Shown: positions 25,110 through 36,000, counted from the first letter of the stretch. The stretch is 49,180 nt of DNA from Roseburia sp. (GCA_023662875.1 JAMPIG010000016.1:1-49180); one strand, 5' to 3'. Program-made: numbers and translations. The notes: a model not told the origin generated them from the sequence alone.

Positions 25110-27239
25110 ATGAGTGAAGTGATGAACGTAGAGGAGATTTTTGCCAGCAAGGTATTTACCCTGGGGAAGATGAAGGAAAGGCTGCCCAAGAGCACTTACA
25201 AGGAAGTGAAGAGGGTAATGGATCAGGGGGGAGAGCTCTCCCCCGCGGCGGCGGATATTGTGGCGAAGGCGATGAAGGATTGGGCGGTGGAGAACGGCGC
25301 GACCCACTATACCCACTGGTTCCAGCCGCTGACCGGGATCACGGCGGAAAAACACGACGCCTTTGTATCCCACCCGGACGACGAGGGAAGGATGCTGATG
25401 GAGTTTTCCGGGAAAGAGCTGATCAAGGGCGAGCCGGACGCCTCCTCCTTCCCCTCCGGCGGCCTGCGGGCTACCTTTGAGGCCAGGGGCTATACCGCCT
25501 GGGATATTACCTCCCCCGCCTTCCTGAAGGAGGATGCGACCGGGGTCATCCTCTGTATCCCTACGGCCTTCTGTTCCTATACCGGAGAGGCCCTGGATAA
25601 AAAGACGCCTCTTCTGCGGTCTATGGAGGCGATCAGCCAGCAGGCGCTGCGGATTGTCCGCCTGTTCGGCAATACGGAGGCGACGAAGGTTGTGGCAAGC
25701 GTAGGCCCGGAGCAGGAGTACTTCCTTGTAGACCGGGAAAAGTATCTGCAGAGAGAGGATCTGATCTTCGCGGGAAGAACCCTCTTCGGCGCGCCCGCGC
25801 CGAAGGGCCAGGAGATGGAGGACCACTATTTCGGCGCGATACGGGAGAGAATCGGTTCGTATATGAAAGACCTGAACATCGAGCTCTGGAAGCTGGGCGT
25901 AACGGCAAAGACCCAGCATAACGAGGTGGCTCCGGCGCAGCACGAGCTCGCGCCGATCTACGAGACCGCCAACATCGCTGTAGACCATAACCAGCTTGTC
26001 ATGGAGACGATGAAAAAGGTGGCGGGCCGCCACGGGCTGACCTGCCTGCTGCACGAGAAGCCCTTCGCCGGAGTCAGCGGCTCCGGAAAACATAACAACT
26101 GGTCCCTGGGGACGGACAACGGCGTAAACCTGCTGGATCCCGGTGACACCCCCAACGAGAATATTCAGTTTCTGCTGGTATTGGCCTGCATTATGAAGGC
26201 GGTGGATACCCATGCCGACCTGCTGCGGCAGAGCGCGGCGGACGTCGGAAACGACCACAGGCTGGGAGCCAGCGAGGCACCCCCGGCGATCATCTCGATT
26301 TTCCTGGGAGAACAGCTGGAGGACGTCGTAAAGCAGCTGGTCGAGACGGGGGAGGCCGCCCACCTCATCGGGGGCGGAAAGCTGCAGACCGGCGTGTCTA
26401 CCCTGCCCGACTTCGAGAAGGACGCTACGGATCGCAACAGAACCTCGCCCTTCGCCTTTACCGGCAACAAGTTTGAATTCCGCATGGTGGGCTCGGCGGA
26501 CTCCGTCGGCAGCCCGAACACAACCCTGAACGCTATCGTGGCGGAGGCATTCTGCGAGGCGGCGGACGTTCTGGAGGCGGCGGACGTTCTGGAGGCGGCG
26601 GACAACTTTGAGCTGGCGGTTCACGACCTGATCAAGGAGTACATGACCAGACACCAGAGGATTATTTTCAACGGCGACGGATACGCCGACGAATGGGTAG
26701 CCGAGGCGGAGAGAAGAGGACTTCCGAATATTAAGTCCATGATCGAAGCGGCCTCCACCCTGACCACGGACAAGGCGATCCGCCTGTTCGAGAAGTTCGG
26801 TATTTTCAGCCGCGCCGAGCTGGAATCCCGGGAGGAAATCATTTACGAGACCTACGCGAAAACCATCAACATCGAGGCGCTGACCATGATCGACATGGCC
26901 GGGAAACAGTACATCCCGGCGGTGATAAAATATACGAAATCCCTGGCGGATACCGTGATCGCCGTAAAGGAGGCCGGCGCGGACGCGTCCGTTCAGACCG
27001 GGCTGCTGCAGGAGGTCAGCGAAAAGCTTGCTTCGGCGAAGACTGCCCTGAGCCGCCTGGAAAAGCTTGCCGCGGAGGCCGCCGCGATAAAGGACGCGAA
27101 GAAACAGGCATTTTTCTATAAGGATTCCGTGAAGGAGGCCATGGACGCCCTGCGCGCGCCGGTGGACGCGCTGGAGATGATTGTAGATAAAAACGTCTGG
27201 CCGGTACCGTCTTACGGGGAGCTGACGTTTGAGGTGTAG
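25110..27239 (+). CDS. glnN: Glutamine synthetase type III
   Basis: ATP-dependent synthesis of glutamine from glutamate and ammonium in the cytosol. The product is 709 residues, the normal size of dodecameric GSIII. The GSIII N-terminal region includes [18 protein letters not shown]. The metal/glutamate site [10 protein letters not shown], the GSIII signature [16 protein letters not shown] and the substrate-binding [17 protein letters not shown] are all visible. A short duplication ([16 protein letters not shown]) before the C-terminal helical region is unusual. AGGAGGAG lies upstream of the ATG. No terminator with a T-run was seen, but a new promoter begins right after the stop. Confidence 0.97.
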   Translation: MSEVMNVEEIFASKVFTLGKMKERLPKSTYKEVKRVMDQGGELSPAAADIVAKAMKDWAVENGATHYTHWFQPLTGITAEKHDAFVSHPDDEGRMLMEFSGKELIKGEPDASSFPSGGLRATFEARGYTAWDITSPAFLKEDATGVILCIPTAFCSYTGEALDKKTPLLRSMEAISQQALRIVRLFGNTEATKVVASVGPEQEYFLVDREKYLQREDLIFAGRTLFGAPAPKGQEMEDHYFGAIRERIGSYMKDLNIELWKLGVTAKTQHNEVAPAQHELAPIYETANIAVDHNQLVMETMKKVAGRHGLTCLLHEKPFAGVSGSGKHNNWSLGTDNGVNLLDPGDTPNENIQFLLVLACIMKAVDTHADLLRQSAADVGNDHRLGASEAPPAIISIFLGEQLEDVVKQLVETGEAAHLIGGGKLQTGVSTLPDFEKDATDRNRTSPFAFTGNKFEFRMVGSADSVGSPNTTLNAIVAEAFCEAADVLEAADVLEAADNFELAVHDLIKEYMTRHQRIIFNGDGYADEWVAEAERRGLPNIKSMIEAASTLTTDKAIRLFEKFGIFSRAELESREEIIYETYAKTINIEALTMIDMAGKQYIPAVIKYTKSLADTVIAVKEAGADASVQTGLLQEVSEKLASAKTALSRLEKLAAEAAAIKDAKKQAFFYKDSVKEAMDALRAPVDALEMIVDKNVWPVPSYGELTFEV
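26562..26604 (+). repeat. 18-bp in-frame duplication in glnN
   Basis: GCGGCGGACGTTCTGGAG occurs twice in tandem followed by a third start (GCGGCGGAC), encoding [16 protein letters not shown]. It is a small version of the expansions seen in other genes of the window. Confidence 0.85.
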
Positions 27240-27244
27240 GGGGC

Positions 27245-27287
27245 TTCCCAAATTGCCATAGATATGTTATACTTTAGTCAGACTAAA
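27245..27287 (+). promoter_or_regulatory. Promoter with overlapping operator-like palindrome before the Rpn gene
   Basis: TTCCCA (27245-27250) and TATACT (27268-27273) are 17 nt apart. A perfect palindrome TTTAGTC-A-GACTAAA (27273-27287) begins at the last base of the -10, where a repressor would block initiation. Confidence 0.5.
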
Positions 27288-27304
27288 TTTGCTATTTCAC
27301 TTTC

Positions 27305-27475
27305 CGCCGTGCGTTCCGCACGGCGAGGTTCTCTGCGTTCAGCGGAGAATTCAAAGGGACAGCTCGTCCCGCGATACAGCAAACCAAATAACTACAAAAG
27401 GCAGCGGACGGGAAGATGCGCCCTGATCTCTTTCCGCCTGCGGCAACCGCCGCTCTTGCGGCAGAAAGAGAGGAA
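27305..27475 (+). promoter_or_regulatory. String of stem-loops in the Rpn leader
   Basis: CGCCGTGCG-TTC-CGCACGGCG, then TTCTCTGC/GCGGAGAA, GGGAC-AGCTC-GTCCC, and CTTTC...GAAAG arms around GC-rich sequence follow one another between the promoter and the ATG. The about 200-nt leader is therefore highly structured. No known riboswitch was recognised. Confidence 0.45.
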
Positions 27476-27477
27476 AC

Positions 27478-28410
27478 ATGAGAAAAATGCAGACCCCTAA
27501 CGCATCGAACGCCTCCAGCGCACTGAACAACCCCAGCGCACCGAGCAGCCCCGGTGCACCAGCCCCCTACCTCCAAGCCACTGGCGAACTGCCTTTTACG
27601 CTGACTAACGATTACATGTTCCGGGCGTTTCTACAGACGAACAATAACGTCCTGCGGCACCTGACCTGCTCCCTGCTGCGCCTCCGCCCGGAGGAAGTAG
27701 AAGAAGTGAGGATCGAAAACCCTATCGAAATGGGGAAAACGCCGGGAGACAAGGAATTTGTTTTGGACGTAAAGATTTCCCTGAACAACCGGCGGATAAT
27801 CAATTACGAGATGCAGGTGATTCCCCGGGGAGACTGGCCGGAGAGGAGCCTGGTATACCTTTGCCGACAGTTTGACAGTCTCCACAAAGGGGATGCTTAT
27901 ACGAAGATTGAACCGGTCACGCATATCGGCTTCCTGGGCTTTACGCTCTTCAAGGACAAGCCGGAATTCTACGCTACTTATAAGATGTTAAATGTGAGAA
28001 ATCATAATCTTTATAGTGACAAGTTCACCCTTGGTGTGGTAGACTTAACTCAGATCGAGCTGGCTACGGAGGAGGACAGGGAATGGCGGACGGACTATTG
28101 GGCGTCCCTGTTCAAGGCCACCACCTGGGAGGAGGTAAAAAGGATGGCGGAGAAGGATACGATTATGGAAGATGCGGCGGATACTCTGCATCGATTGCTG
28201 CAGGACGACCGGGTCAGGGAGCAGTGCTGGGCGAGAGAGGATTATTACCGCACGATAAAGTGGTATGAGGATACGCAGAAAGAACAGGCCGCCGCCCTCG
28301 TAGAGAAGGATGTCGCCCTCGCAGAGCAGGCCGCCGAGATAGTGGAGAAGGATGCCGAGATTGCCCGCCTGCGGCGGCTTCTGGAAGAGAAGCAGGGAAA
28401 AAATTTATAA
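27478..28410 (+). CDS. Rpn family recombination-promoting nuclease/putative transposase
   Basis: 310 residues of the PD-(D/E)XK nuclease family (PDDEXK_2) annotated as Rpn or transposase-associated proteins. The core reads LTNDYMFRAFLQTNNNVLRHL, then DKEFVLDVKISLNNRRIINYEMQV with the likely catalytic Asp and E-x-Q, then R-x-L-x-Y. Rpn proteins are Mg/Ca-dependent DNA endonucleases that raise RecA-independent recombination; many copies occur per clostridial genome. The C-terminus is a coiled coil (VEKDVALAEQAAEIVEKDAEIARLRRLLEEK). The N-terminal Asn/Ser/Pro-rich 35 residues are low complexity. The ATG has GAGAGGAAAC upstream. Confidence 0.85.
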   Translation: MRKMQTPNASNASSALNNPSAPSSPGAPAPYLQATGELPFTLTNDYMFRAFLQTNNNVLRHLTCSLLRLRPEEVEEVRIENPIEMGKTPGDKEFVLDVKISLNNRRIINYEMQVIPRGDWPERSLVYLCRQFDSLHKGDAYTKIEPVTHIGFLGFTLFKDKPEFYATYKMLNVRNHNLYSDKFTLGVVDLTQIELATEEDREWRTDYWASLFKATTWEEVKRMAEKDTIMEDAADTLHRLLQDDRVREQCWAREDYYRTIKWYEDTQKEQAAALVEKDVALAEQAAEIVEKDAEIARLRRLLEEKQGKNL

Positions 28411-28431
28411 GCCCCACAAAAGAAACCTACT

Positions 28432-28478
28432 TTTGACGATTTCTTTGACGCTTTTTTTGACGGCAAAAATGCTATCGT
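28432..28478 (+). promoter_or_regulatory. Heptamer array A: three TTTGACG at 12-nt period, then a -10-like hexamer
   Basis: TTTGACG occurs at 28432-28438, 28444-28450 and 28456-28462, each exactly 12 nt apart. Ten nt after the last copy is TATCGT (28473-28478). Evenly spaced heptamers on one face of the helix close to a -10 are the binding pattern of OmpR-fold activators, including the SARP/BTAD class; such a regulator is encoded at 46972-48219. Confidence 0.6.
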
Positions 28479-28616
28479 TATGTAGTGATAAAAGGGCGCG
28501 GTATGCCATAGTATGCCCTGGAGGGTGTCGGATAGCGGCATATTCCGGGTTTTTGGGACGAAAAGAAGGGAAACCGTCGCAAAAAAATTTAAAAGTTACC
28601 TGAATTTGTTAATTTT

Positions 28617-28651
28617 TTTGACGCTTCTCTTGACCGCCCGTTTGTTATAGT
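28617..28651 (+). promoter_or_regulatory. Heptamer array B and -10 for the surface locus
   Basis: TTTGACG (28617-28623) and CTTGACC (28629-28635) are again 12 nt apart, and TATAGT (28646-28651, preceded by TGT as in an extended -10) again follows after exactly 10 nt. The predicted transcript would start about 25 nt before the coiled-coil gene at 28683. Confidence 0.6.
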
Positions 28652-28682
28652 TAATTTACAGCAGGGAGAAAGAGCGCTTTAA

Positions 28683-29339
28683 ATGGAAAATATAACCGAA
28701 AAAGAATTTTCAAAGCTGAAACGCCGCGACCTGCTGGAACTGCTACTCTCTCAGATTCAGGAAGACGACCGGTTGGAGCGCAAGGGCAACATTATGGCGG
28801 TACGAATCGCCAGGCAGGAAAAGAGCCTGACGCGCCTGAAGGAAAAGCTGGATGAGAAAGACGCGCAGATCGGAAATCTGAAGAGCAAGCTGGGCGAGAA
28901 GGACGAACAGATTGAAAAGCTGAAGAGTAAGCTGGACGAGAAGGACGCGCAGCTTGAAAAGCTGAAAAGGCGACTGGACGAGAAGGACAAAGAGCTTGCC
29001 GAGACGCAGGAAACCCTGCAGGCGGAACGCGAATCGAGGCAGATTGATATTATGGAGGCGGGCTCCATCGCGAACGCAGCCCTGAAGCTGAGCGGTATCT
29101 TCGAAGCGGCGCAGGACGCAGCCAACCGCTACCTGGAGAACCTGCAGGCGCGGACGGCGCGAGCGGGATTCACCGCCACCGGCGAGGCCCCACCAACCGC
29201 CAGCGAAACGCAGGCAGCCGCCAACGGCGAGACACCATCAACCGCCAGCGAAACGCAGGCAGCGGCCAACGGCGATGCCCCATCAACCGCCAGCGAGGCG
29301 CACTCAACCGCCGACGAACCGTCGACAGCCGCCGGTTGA
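28683..29339 (+). CDS. Coiled-coil protein with 14-residue repeats
   Basis: 218 residues, no signal peptide or membrane helix. An N-terminal helical region (residues 1-50) leads into four 14-residue coiled-coil repeats of the KLDEKDAQIEKLKS type (residues 55-110). A conserved-looking segment follows (DIMEAGSIANAALKLSGIF EAAQDAANRYL region), then three 15-residue repeats (TASETQAAANGE-type) to the end. Function unknown. As the first gene downstream of heptamer array B it may be a cytosolic scaffold for the secretion genes that follow, but nothing proves this. The same EKDAEI coil motif ends the Rpn protein upstream. The ribosome site is weak (GGGAG about 15 nt away). Confidence 0.75.
   Translation: MENITEKEFSKLKRRDLLELLLSQIQEDDRLERKGNIMAVRIARQEKSLTRLKEKLDEKDAQIGNLKSKLGEKDEQIEKLKSKLDEKDAQLEKLKRRLDEKDKELAETQETLQAERESRQIDIMEAGSIANAALKLSGIFEAAQDAANRYLENLQARTARAGFTATGEAPPTASETQAAANGETPSTASETQAAANGDAPSTASEAHSTADEPSTAAG
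28845..29012 (+). repeat. 42-bp coding repeats (coiled coil), 4 copies
   Basis: Units at 28845, 28887, 28929 and 28971 encode KLDEKDAQIGNLKS and three variants; DNA similarity is high between copies 1 and 3. Confidence 0.8.
29181..29315 (+). repeat. 45-bp coding repeats (tail), 3 copies
   Basis: Units at 29181, 29226 and 29271 start with GGCGA and encode 15 residues with TASETQAAAN. They lie in the C-terminal tail of the coiled-coil protein. Confidence 0.9.
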
Positions 29340-29378
29340 TAAAGGCGGAAAATAAACCCGCCCAGGAGGTACAGGCGG

Positions 29379-29960
29379 ATGGCAATCACTGACAGCAGAA
29401 TACCCTCTGCGGAAATCGTAGAAAAGCAGCTGCAGAAATCAAAGAGAAGACGCCTGATCTTCCAGCGGGCGATCGTTACGATCGGCGTACTGGCAACAGT
29501 AGCCGCGGCGGCGGTAATTATCGCAGTACTTTTCTTACAGGTATTTAAAATAGAAGGAAGATCGATGGCCGAGACCCTGCAGGAAGGGGATCTCGTCGTC
29601 GTCGAAGGGATATCAGGATTTCAGAAAGGCGACGTCGTCGCCTGCTACTACGGAAACGACGTGCTCGTCAAGCGGATCATCGCGACGGCGGGCGATACCG
29701 TTGAGATAGATGAGGAAGGCAACGTAACCGTAAACGGGGAATCGCTCGAAGAACCCTACGTCCGCGACAAGACGATCGGAAACTGCAATATCGAATTCCC
29801 CTGTACCGTACCGGAGGGCAGCAACTTCGTCCTCGGCGACTGCAGGTCGGTATCCATCGACTCCCGCAGCTCCGCAATCGGCTGTATCGAGGACAGAAAC
29901 ATTATCGGAAGAGTCATCTTCCGGATCTGGCCCATCGGCAGCGCGGGCAAGGTCAAATGA
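29379..29960 (+). CDS. lepB: Signal peptidase I (Ser/Lys type)
   Basis: 193-residue membrane-anchored serine protease that removes signal peptides of Sec-exported proteins. A basic N-terminus and one membrane helix (about residues 30-52) precede the catalytic Ser62 in EGRSMAETL. The catalytic Lys98 is in VLVKRIIATAGD. The GDNRxxSxDSR box appears as LGDCRSVSIDSRS, with Cys in place of Asn. AGGAGGT precedes the ATG. It lies directly before the giant adhesin and is presumably dedicated to this locus; the genome will have another general SPase. The second, Ser/His-type peptidase at 45136 suggests two separate substrate classes. Confidence 0.93.
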   Translation: MAITDSRIPSAEIVEKQLQKSKRRRLIFQRAIVTIGVLATVAAAAVIIAVLFLQVFKIEGRSMAETLQEGDLVVVEGISGFQKGDVVACYYGNDVLVKRIIATAGDTVEIDEEGNVTVNGESLEEPYVRDKTIGNCNIEFPCTVPEGSNFVLGDCRSVSIDSRSSAIGCIEDRNIIGRVIFRIWPIGSAGKVK

Positions 29961-29982
29961 CCGGCCGCCCGGCAACCAACCA

Positions 29983-29988
29983 TATAAT
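29983..29988 (+). promoter_or_regulatory. Consensus -10 without -35 in the adhesin leader
   Basis: A perfect TATAAT lies 91 nt before the adhesin ATG, but no -35 match was found 16-18 nt upstream. It may be an activator-dependent internal promoter or chance. Confidence 0.25.
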
Positions 29989-30079
29989 ATAGAAACAACA
30001 AAGATACGAACTCCGATTCAATATTCGGAAGACCTGGAAAGACTTCAGCTAGAAAGACATCAGGAAGGGAGACAGCGAG

Positions 30080-33000
30080 ATGGGAAATTTGGTAATCAAT
30101 CAGGCTGCAAAATTCTTGCGTGAGAGACGTAATACACGAAGGTGGATAGCGATTGTTCTCTGCCTGGCGCTGGTCGTTACATCAGGAACCTTCAGCGCCC
30201 TGACAAGACAGGGCCGCGCGCTGAGCGATACGAGCCGCAAGCTTGAATGCGCTTACGAAGTGCATCAACATACAGAAGATTGCTATAACGAAGCGGGAGA
30301 AGCCGTATGCGGATACGCGGATTACTGTGTGCATACCCATGCGGAAAACTGCTACGACAGCGAGGGCGCTCTCGTCTGCGCGCTGCCGGAAATCACGGCG
30401 CACGTCCACGACGAGTCCTGCTACGTCCCGGTGCAGACCGTGCAGAAGCTCCTGACCTGCAGCCAGGAGGAAACGACGGGCCATATTCATACGGACGACT
30501 GCTACGCAACCGAACAGGGCGAGCTGACCTGCGGCCTGGAAGAGCATCAGCATAATGACGGCTGCTATACCGTAACAGAGGATGTCAGCGGAAACGACGC
30601 CGCTGCAACCCTGATCTGCGAACAGGAAGAGCATACCCACGAAGACGGATGCTACGAGCAGAACACCGTCCTGACCTGCGAGACCGAAGAAGGCGCGGGC
30701 GCGCATCAGCATACCGACGACTGCTATACGGAAGCAGCGCCGGACGTCAGCGGAAACGATTTCAGCGGCACAGTAATCTGCGGCCAGCCGGAGCTTCATA
30801 CGCATGACGACAGCTGTTTCTTATCCGAGGACGAAGCGCACATCAGCCCGATCTGCGGGAAAATAGTTCTGGAGGAGCACGTTCATAACGACGATTGCTT
30901 CGCAACCGTATTCGAAGGCTTCGAGCTTACCGCTGAGGCGGTGGGCGTAACCCTTACCGTCAGCGTAACGGAGGAAGGCGTCCTTCCTGAGAATGCGACC
31001 GTTACCGTAGCTCCGATCGAACAGACCGAGGCGGGCGACAACGCGATTTATAATCAGATTCAGACCGGCCTGCAGACAGCCGTTGCCGAGAACACGGCGA
31101 TGGAGATGCTGTACTTTAAGGCTTATGAGATTCAGTTCTACGCGCTGAACGCGGAGGGCGTAAACGAGCGCATCCAGCCGCAGGGCGAAGTATCCGTAAG
31201 GCTCGACTTTGACAACGCGGCGCTCCCTGCGGAGATCGCGGAGAAGGATTCCATCCAGGTCGCGGGCGTAAAGCTTGCGGAGCTGAAGATTGCCGAGGTC
31301 GGCTATACGGCGGAGCTGAGAGACGACGCTTCGATTACGGCCGACGAAAATGTAACCCTGCAGACAGCGGAATTCAGCCTGACCCAGAGCGGCCCTGTCG
31401 CGGTATCCTGGATCGGTGAGCGGAACAAGTATTACTACGAGGATGACCAGGTCATCGTTACCGTCAGCGCGGCAGAAGACGGAATTATCCCGGAGGGCGC
31501 AAGCCTTCAGGTTATCCCGATCGTCGCACCGGACGAGAGATATATTCAGGTGGCGGAAAAGCTGATGGAGAAGGCCGAGAGCGAGGAGTACGATATCGCG
31601 GGCTTCCTGGCTTACGATATCTATTTCGCAGACGAGAACGGCGTTGAGATCGAGCCCAAAGGCGAAGTTAAGGTTACCATGGACTATAAGTACGCGGCTA
31701 CGCCGGAAACGCTGGATCAGTCGAACTTTGCCCTGCTGAACGAGATGGACGAAGAGACGGCGGAGGAAGTCGCAGAAGAAGCTCCCGCAGCGGCAGCGCC
31801 GATGCGCGCTCCGGCGAGACGCCCCGCTGCGGCGGCGGAGGCTCCGGAAGCGGAAGAGCCTGCGGCGGAGATTGACGCAGCTCCTGTTGAGATTACGGAT
31901 GATTCCGAGGGTGCGGCTACAACTCTTGGCGTTACCATTATGCACTTCGCTGAGGATGAGAACGGAGAGATTACGGTAGTAGACCTTGGCGCGGAGAATA
32001 AGGTTGAAACACTGGAGACTACGGAAGAACTGGCTGTTGAGAAGGCGGAGTTTGTAACGGATGGGTTTTCGATATTTGCAGTTACATGGAGTGCTTATAG
32101 TATAAGTGTAGAAATAAGATATGTTGAAGAAGATGAACATGGTAAGTATGTTCCTTTAGATGAAAGTTTGGTTTCGCATGATGCTGTCACGATGCGAGGT
32201 CGCAATATAATAGATTTTGCTAGTGAGGAGTATAAGCAAGCTGTCTCGGGTTATACGTTTGAAAGAATAGAAGCTTATAATGGTCGACAAATTAGCAAAC
32301 TTTCTGTGATTGAGCATGACCGGTACGGCTGGTCCGGTCATGCTTATACGACCAATGATCTTTGCTATGATACAGGCTATTGGGATGCAGATTCTGAAGG
32401 AAATGGGGTTTGGAACAAATTACCTTCATCTGCGAATGCAGGCAGTGCGACTAGCAGCACTGATGACGTTTGGGAAGAATGGGATTCTACTACTAAAATT
32501 GTCTATATTGTTTATAGAAAGACTCAAACGGGGACTGCGAACCCGGCAGAAGAACTTGGTGAACCGGATCACTCAAAGTATGTGAAGTACAATTCGGATA
32601 CAAAGGACTATACTTTGACACTGGACGTGACCGGGAAAACCGCGGGAACTGAGGCAGGGGTTGATGTGCTGCTGGTGCTTGATACGTCTGGTAGTATGGG
32701 CAATGCTGGTACAGAGGCGGGAGGCTATTATAATCTCCTTCCTCGTCTTAAGGAGATAGTAGGAACTCCTGATAGTCAGAGTAGCGATACAGTTATTGAT
32801 ACTATTTTAACCGATGGTTCGAAGAACAGAATGGCCTTGATCAGTTTTGCTAATAGCGCTAGCTTGAAAAAGGATTGGTGTGACGATACGAGCAAGAAAG
32901 ACTTGAAGAAGGCTGTTAAGGAGCTTTCGGCAAGTGGCGGTACTAATTGGTCTAATGCTATGTCTAAAGCAGAGGACACTTTAAAAAGTGCAGGGGGTAA

Positions 33001-36000
33001 TAATCAAAAGGTTGTAATTTTTGTATCGGATGGCGCACCTGGCGAGCGTGGCTATAGTAGTAGTTATTTTGAGAACGCATGTAACACTGTTAAAAATTCA
33101 ACGTACTTGAAAGACGCCAAGGTTTATTCGGTATATTTAACAACAGGCACAAGCACAGCGATGATCAATTTCGCTGGGTATATGAAGATGTATGGCATCG
33201 ATGCAGAAGCGATTGATGGAACTCAGGATATGAGTGGCACCATCATGAATGATGTGTTATCTTCGTTCATTTCTACCTACAGCGAAGTTGTGATTGCGGA
33301 TAAGCTGAGTGATTATGCGGAGTTTAGTCTGCCTGAGGGAGCAAGTGAACCTATGTTCACGGTGACCTACAAGAATGGAACTACGACAAAGACGTTTGAG
33401 CCGCGTACTGCTGGCGAGTATAATGAGGACGGCGTCAAGTATGAAATTACACGCAACGATAAGTCGGTTGTCTTTAAGGTATATGGCAAAGCAACAGGCA
33501 AGAAGGACGATAATGATGAGCCGATCTATGCGCTAGAGAATGGTGCCACCTATAGTATCAGCTATAATATTAAGACGTCAGAAAAAGCTGAGAGCGAGTA
33601 TAAAGCCACGGGTAATCCGGAGGGGATTTTCGGAGAAGAGACAACGGACGCCCCTGGAAACAGTACGAGCGTAGGGAAGAGAGGATTCCGTTCTAACGAA
33701 GGAGAAGGCGCTACGATTTCTTACAGCGAGAACGGTAAGGACAGTACACTAGGAACGAATTATAAGCATCCTGTAATTCAGACCCAGGCGGAGATTAATG
33801 ACAATCTGCTTCAAGTAGATAAAACTGCCAAGGTGAAGGATTGGTATGAGAGAACCTATGACATTACCATAACGGCGCAGTCTAAGGCGAAAGGAAGCGA
33901 AACGACAACAACTACGACGAATGCAGAGGTTATGCTGGTGCTGGATATGTCGTCTTCTATGTGTTTGAAAGCACAAGCGACTGATGAGAGTTTTGAACCG
34001 ACGTTTTTGGGTAACTTTGCAGCTGTCAAATCGACTTTGGATGAGTCGAAGATTTACTATAAAAATAAACAGGGTTATCAGAGTGGGTATCATACGCCTA
34101 AGAGGAGAGATGATAATAATCGGGTGGATAAAGGAGGTTATGGGTACGAATGGGATAATACAGATAAAGGAGTTTATAACTATTTAAAATATCCTATGGT
34201 TTACGTAAATGATATCTGGCAGTATTATGATGGTTCAAAATGGGTAACTGTTAAGGATACCGATCCGGTTGCTCAGTGGGATTCTCGCTTGACCGTGTTG
34301 AAGGAGAATATGATTGAGTTTATTAATCAACAGTCTTCAAACACAAAGGTAGGAGTGATTAGTTTCAGCGAGTCAGGATCAGCCAAGAATGAGTTTAGTT
34401 TTGCTGAATTGGCGGGCGAGAAGAGAACTGATTGCATCAAGAGTATTGCCAAGATGTATACAGATGGGGGGACTTATATAAATGATGCCTTGCAGACAGC
34501 AGGGAATACGCTGAGTACAGCAAAAAATGCGGGTTCAGACGCGAATCAGTACATTATTGTGTTCTGCGATGGTAATGTGAGTGATGGCGAAAATACAGTA
34601 ACCAATACGGCGAAAACTATTAAAGACAGAGGAGTAACAATTTACACAATAAGCTTTGGGGGTGATTTCGAAAAACTGGAGAATGTTCCATCTGATCCTA
34701 AGACTAAATATAAGTTAAGCGCATCGGATACCTCAAGCTTGAATACTGCACTTGGCGGCATCACGACAGAGATTAATAATTTTGATGCTGACATTGAAAA
34801 TGCAAAAGTTATTGATGTAATAGACCCTCGCTTTGAACTGGTCGATGTGAATGGGGTTCCGCTTAAGGATGGAGACGAGTATTACGGCGGTGTCATCAAG
34901 ACTATCGATAACAAACAGTGCATTGAATGGACTGGGGTAACGTTACCGAATTTGGCTAAGGAGGGTAATACTGAACCTTGGTCGAGAACAATAACCGTTA
35001 AAGCAAAAGATGGGTTTATCGGGGGAAACAATGTGCCGACCAACGTATCGCCGGATTCCAAGGTTATAGTCGGAAAGGACATTGGAAAGGAACTTCCGTT
35101 GCCGCATGTGAATGTTAAGATATCGAAGTCTGAGGCGGAAAAGACGGTAACGATCTATAAGGGCGACACTGTACCGACGGATGCTTCAATCTTTGAAGAT
35201 ATCTTAAGCGAGGCGAAGTTTGGAGAGTATTCCTTGCCTGAAGGTGTTAGCAATGATCTTAAATGGAATTTGTATGAGGTAAATGAAACGACGGAAACCA
35301 AGATTACAGAGGCCAGAAACCTGGATGACATAGGGGATGCATTGAAAGATGTAAAACCTGACTCAACGAAGGTTTATAAGTTGAAGGTAACCTACAACGC
35401 AGGAGACTGGACGGATTCAAGCAACGCTAATACAACTATTTCGGATAAGGTGTATTATAACGGTGATGAAGCAAGCGGACAGCATGAGGTAACGGTTTTC
35501 CAGGCAACCTATACAGTTAATGTTATCTCCGGAAGTTTGGCGATTGAAAAGGAGCTTACCGTCCCTACTGCAAAACAAACAGGCGAAACCTTTAGCTTTA
35601 CGGTAAAGAGACGGGTAGAAAGCCAGGTCGATACGGCAGAAGCTGAGGATAGCGAAGTAGATGCGCAGGCTGCGGAAGTCGAGGTTGGGACAACGGGCGC
35701 TGACGAAGCAGGAAGCCAGACAGCTGCCACACCGGAAGTAACGGAAGAGGTAGTCGCGATAGTAGAGATCACTGTTCCTGCGGGAAGTACAACCGGAACT
35801 GTTTCATCTATTAAGGACGCTGATGGGAAGGAAATTCCCGCTTCTGCTCTGTCGGAGCTCCCTCGGGGCGTGTATGTTATTGAAGAGGATGCTAAAGCTG
35901 GCTATGCGCTGAAGGATCTGCAAGCTGTAAAAACTGAGACGAATTGCTATAGTAGCGTACAGGATGGAAGAATTACATTTAAGCTGGGATATGATGTAGC

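Noticed and set aside
24786-27251. 821-residue open frame on the - strand opposite glnN
   Set aside because: It lies exactly antisense to a well-conserved glnN in GC-rich DNA, has no ribosome site, and its translation matches no recognisable domain.
28444-28484. Ordinary sigma-A promoter using TTGACG at 28457 as -35
   Set aside because: At 16-17 nt spacing the -10 would be TATGTA or ATGTAG, a poor match; the repeat-plus-TATCGT reading agrees better with array B.
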